Source of the DNA: CAZXCQ01 sp964639275
Lineage (GTDB): Bacteria > Desulfobacterota > DSM-4660 > Desulfatiglandales > Desulfatiglandaceae
Direction of reading: 5' to 3'
Length of the DNA: 15,837 bases
Assembly: GCA_964639275.1 (NCBI GenBank)
Contig: CAZXCQ010000146.1
Span: 1 to 15,837 of the forward strand
Position numbers and translations under genes: made by a program. The notes beneath the pieces were generated by a model. The model made no database searches and was not told the DNA's origin. It saw only the letters and a program-made list of their open reading frames with translations. Positions 13,661 through 15,837 of the stretch are shown piece by piece (position 1 is the first letter of the stretch; each line of letters begins with the position of its first letter).

Positions 13661-14374
13661 TCATAGTGGGCGGTGTTTTTGCTTTCTGTTTTTTCCGGAC
13701 GGCCCCTTCTTGCTATAACGAAACAATTCTGAAAAGGCCTGGGCCAGAGGCTTTTTTCTATCAGGACAGGCCTTCAAGCACGTACGGCAGAAATCACACA
13801 TGCCCAATATCTTTTCAACCTGATGAGAAAACTCATTGGACTTTTCCTGAGCTGTCACTTCCTGAGCAAACCAGAGAAGACCCAATGGGCCTACGAACTG
13901 ATCGGGATACAACCTGAGGGTCTCACAGGCGGCTTGGCAACAAAGACATTCGAGGCACAGTCCCATCCTGATTGTTTTGGAAGAGATTGCCGAACACGCT
14001 GGTTGTCCACGCGAAAGCGAGGTCGATTTTCTTAAAAAAGGACCCTTTTCAAGAATATCTTTAATCACACGATGACGATCGACCACCAGGTCTTTGATGA
14101 CGGGGAGATTCGGTAGTGGATCAATCCTCATCTCAGATTCAACGGTTTTCTCGCATGCAAGACATGGGGTGTTATTGACGATAATCGCACACTCGCCGCA
14201 CTTTTGCATGTTGCAGGTGAATCGAAATGCAAGACTTGGGTCAATATTTTCGTAGATATACTGCAATGCACTGGCAACGGTTTCCCGTCGATCCAGGTCC
14301 ATTTCAAATTTCTGATACCCTGGTCCCGTTTGGGCAGTCGGATCAAAGCGATAAACATTGACTATTAGTCTCAT
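13661..14374 (-). CDS. fumarate reductase/succinate dehydrogenase-type iron-sulfur subunit (FrdB/SdhB-like)
   Basis: This 237-residue electron-transfer subunit pairs with the flavoprotein encoded 23 bases upstream. The N-terminal plant-type [2Fe-2S] domain has C54, C59, C62 and C74 with normal spacing (CNMQKCGEC). The C-terminal helical domain has C140, C143, C146, C150 and C193, C196, C199, C203. In SdhB/FrdB the last motif normally lacks the second Cys and helps hold a [3Fe-4S] cluster. Here it is a full C-x2-C-x2-C-x3-CP, so two [4Fe-4S] clusters are possible. A basic tail (KKGPSGKNRKQKHR) ends the protein. ATG 14374 was chosen because homology begins there; a longer frame to 14476 would overlap the upstream gene. 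The ribosome-binding site is only purine-rich (AGAAGAAGAA). No membrane anchor gene follows: the next gene converges after 72 bases, with no obvious terminator in that gap. Confidence 0.87.
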   Translation of the reverse strand: MRLIVNVYRFDPTAQTGPGYQKFEMDLDRRETVASALQYIYENIDPSLAFRFTCNMQKCGECAIIVNNTPCLACEKTVESEMRIDPLPNLPVIKDLVVDRHRVIKDILEKGPFLRKSTSLSRGQPACSAISSKTIRMGLCLECLCCQAACETLRLYPDQFVGPLGLLWFAQEVTAQEKSNEFSHQVEKILGMCDFCRTCLKACPDRKKPLAQAFSELFRYSKKGPSGKNRKQKHRPL

Positions 14375-14397
14375 CTTGACATTCTTCTTCTGGATTG

Positions 14398-15837
14398 TCA
14401 GTCGCCGTGGACCTGGTTGTATTGAACGACCATTTCTCCATTCTGACCTCTGGCCATGACAATATTCTTCAGCCATCTTTCATCATCTGAGGTTGGAAAT
14501 TCGTCTCTATAATGTGATCCCCGGCTTTCCTCCCGAAGAAGCGCAGCCCGGGTGATGAGAACGGCTGTTTTAAGCATTGAATTGACCTCACAGGCCTCGG
14601 CCCTCTCTCGATTATACCTGCAATGGTCTGATCTCAAAGACATATGAGCCGGCCCGTCCTTTAGCAGATCTTCCAGGGCTGCCAGGGCCTTCTCCAGTCC
14701 TTCTCTACGCCGCACAGGACCTACGTATTGCCACATAATCCTTTTTATCTGTTCCTTAATTTTTGCTGGTTGAAGGCCATGGGCACGCAGCTCAAATAGG
14801 GCCTCCAGGCTTTTTATATTCTCGTCCACCTTTTTTTGATCTGGTGGAACAAGCCGCGTCTTTCTTGCCCATCTTGCTGCGTGCCTTCCTGCCATATCAC
14901 CAAATACCAGAATTTCGCACAGGGCGTTCCCTGCAAGCCTATTGGCGCCATGGACCCCGCCTGCAACCTCGCCTACGGCAAACAATCCCGGCAGGTTCGT
15001 TTTGCACTCGTGGTCTATCCTGACGCCACCCATAAAGAAATGCTGGCTGGGGATGGCCTCGAATGGGATTTTCCATTGGGCTGCATCAGCTCCAAAGACC
15101 CTCTGAACCCGGCCGTAAATGAATGGTACGGACTCTTGATATCGGGGTAGAAGCCCCCTGTCATTTTCCGTGGGATCAACGATGATTGCGTCCGCTGGTG
15201 TCCCTCGTCCCTCATTGATCTCCCTAAAATTGGCCCGAGCTGCAATGTCCCTTGTTGTAAACTCCATTCGGTCGGGATCATATTTTCCCATGTATCTTTC
15301 TCCCAGACCGTTATATAGCCTTAACTTGGGTCCCCACAGGGAACAGGTCCCTAAGAGTGTCCCCTGCCACGCCCTTGGATAGGGGAAGGCAAGCGGCATA
15401 AACTGGACCATCTCCATGTCTACAAGCTCTGCGCCTGCATCCCAGGCCATGGCGTAACCATCCGCCGTAAGGGTGCGGGCGTTGGTTGTGAACTGATAAA
15501 CCTGACCCGGTCCCCCTGTCGCCAGGATGATGGCCTTGGCGTTAAATACATGGTAGTGGCCTGATACCACGTCAAAGCCCAGTGCCCCTACCACCTGTCG
15601 GTCATTCAAAAGCAGTTTCTCCAATACGAATTCAGGATAAAAGCGCACCTCCTTAAGAATTACCATACGTCCAAGCGCATGGCACAGGCCCACACTTTCT
15701 CTCCTATCGAGATAGATCCGTGGCCAGGTATGACCTTCACCCTCGATGATCCGGTGGAACTTGTCTTTGCCGTCAATATCAAGGGGGTAACCATATTCCG
15801 CCAGCCTGAATAAGCCGGACAGAGACCTTTCTGCCAA
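14398..15837 (-). CDS. fumarate reductase/succinate dehydrogenase-type flavoprotein subunit (FrdA/SdhA-like), N-terminus outside window
   Basis: The last 479 or so residues are visible; the frame is open to the right edge, so the N-terminal FAD motif and flavin-linking His are not seen. Visible family marks are ILATGGPGQVY, TADGYAMAWDAGAELVDMEMVQ, the catalytic-type Arg in TTRDIAARA (about 196), QHFFMGGVRID with the substrate-binding His (about 266), and GLFAVGEVAGGVHGANRLAGN with the active-site Arg (about 300). The C-terminal helical and capping domains (EVNSMLKTAVLITRAALLRE, then ESRGSHYRDEFP) are complete. All key active-site residues in view are kept, unlike the FAD dehydrogenase at 12149-13588. 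It is followed on the same strand by the iron-sulfur subunit. It could be a soluble fumarate reductase, a succinate dehydrogenase with anchors encoded upstream, or a dehydrogenase for a succinate-like ring-cleavage intermediate. Confidence 0.9.
   Translation of the reverse strand: MAERSLSGLFRLAEYGYPLDIDGKDKFHRIIEGEGHTWPRIYLDRRESVGLCHALGRMVILKEVRFYPEFVLEKLLLNDRQVVGALGFDVVSGHYHVFNAKAIILATGGPGQVYQFTTNARTLTADGYAMAWDAGAELVDMEMVQFMPLAFPYPRAWQGTLLGTCSLWGPKLRLYNGLGERYMGKYDPDRMEFTTRDIAARANFREINEGRGTPADAIIVDPTENDRGLLPRYQESVPFIYGRVQRVFGADAAQWKIPFEAIPSQHFFMGGVRIDHECKTNLPGLFAVGEVAGGVHGANRLAGNALCEILVFGDMAGRHAARWARKTRLVPPDQKKVDENIKSLEALFELRAHGLQPAKIKEQIKRIMWQYVGPVRRREGLEKALAALEDLLKDGPAHMSLRSDHCRYNRERAEACEVNSMLKTAVLITRAALLREESRGSHYRDEFPTSDDERWLKNIVMARGQNGEMVVQYNQVHGD

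Overview
The window most likely comes from a strict or facultative anaerobe, probably a Desulfobacterota (Deltaproteobacteria)-type bacterium. This rests on gene content, not on a marker gene: many [4Fe-4S] proteins, a soluble molybdopterin oxidoreductase, fumarate-reductase-like flavoproteins, a ferredoxin-nitroreductase fusion and no oxygen-respiration genes. Base composition looks moderate (about half G+C by eye). No tRNA, rRNA, CRISPR array or transposase gene was seen.

Region A (1-2897, + strand) is the end of a metal-efflux operon. It holds the C-terminus of a CusA-type Cu(I)/Ag(I) RND pump, a small secreted protein overlapping it by 4 bases, and 8 bases later a membrane-bound class III nucleotide cyclase. 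The cyclase's extracytoplasmic sensor carries a striking His/Met cluster, which suggests that it senses the metal the pump exports.

Region B (2898-3133) is a convergent gap with a terminator-like hairpin and a compact element of nested palindromes.

Region C (8330-3134, - strand) is an IclR-type regulator, a cytoplasmic molybdopterin oxidoreductase, and a fusion protein in which a GltD-like NADPH:FAD domain sits inside a four-cluster (PsrB/DmsB-type) ferredoxin. The last two genes overlap by ATGA. Together they look like a soluble NAD(P)H-linked Mo/W redox enzyme with a local regulator; the substrate is unknown.

Region D (8410-9965, + strand) is an isolated secreted C39/papain-like cysteine peptidase gene. 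Its signal peptide lies in a different frame from the body, so it is frameshifted as read here.

Region E (10089-11940, - strand) has a ferredoxin-nitroreductase fusion and a FabG-like SDR, separated by a roughly 175-bp element with long imperfect terminal inverted repeats.

Region F (11941-15837) has a fumarate-reductase-family FAD dehydrogenase divergent from the SDR. It converges on a two-gene FrdA-FrdB-like pair that runs off the right edge. Regions C, E and F look like catabolic redox genes for organic substrates, but no single pathway is proven.
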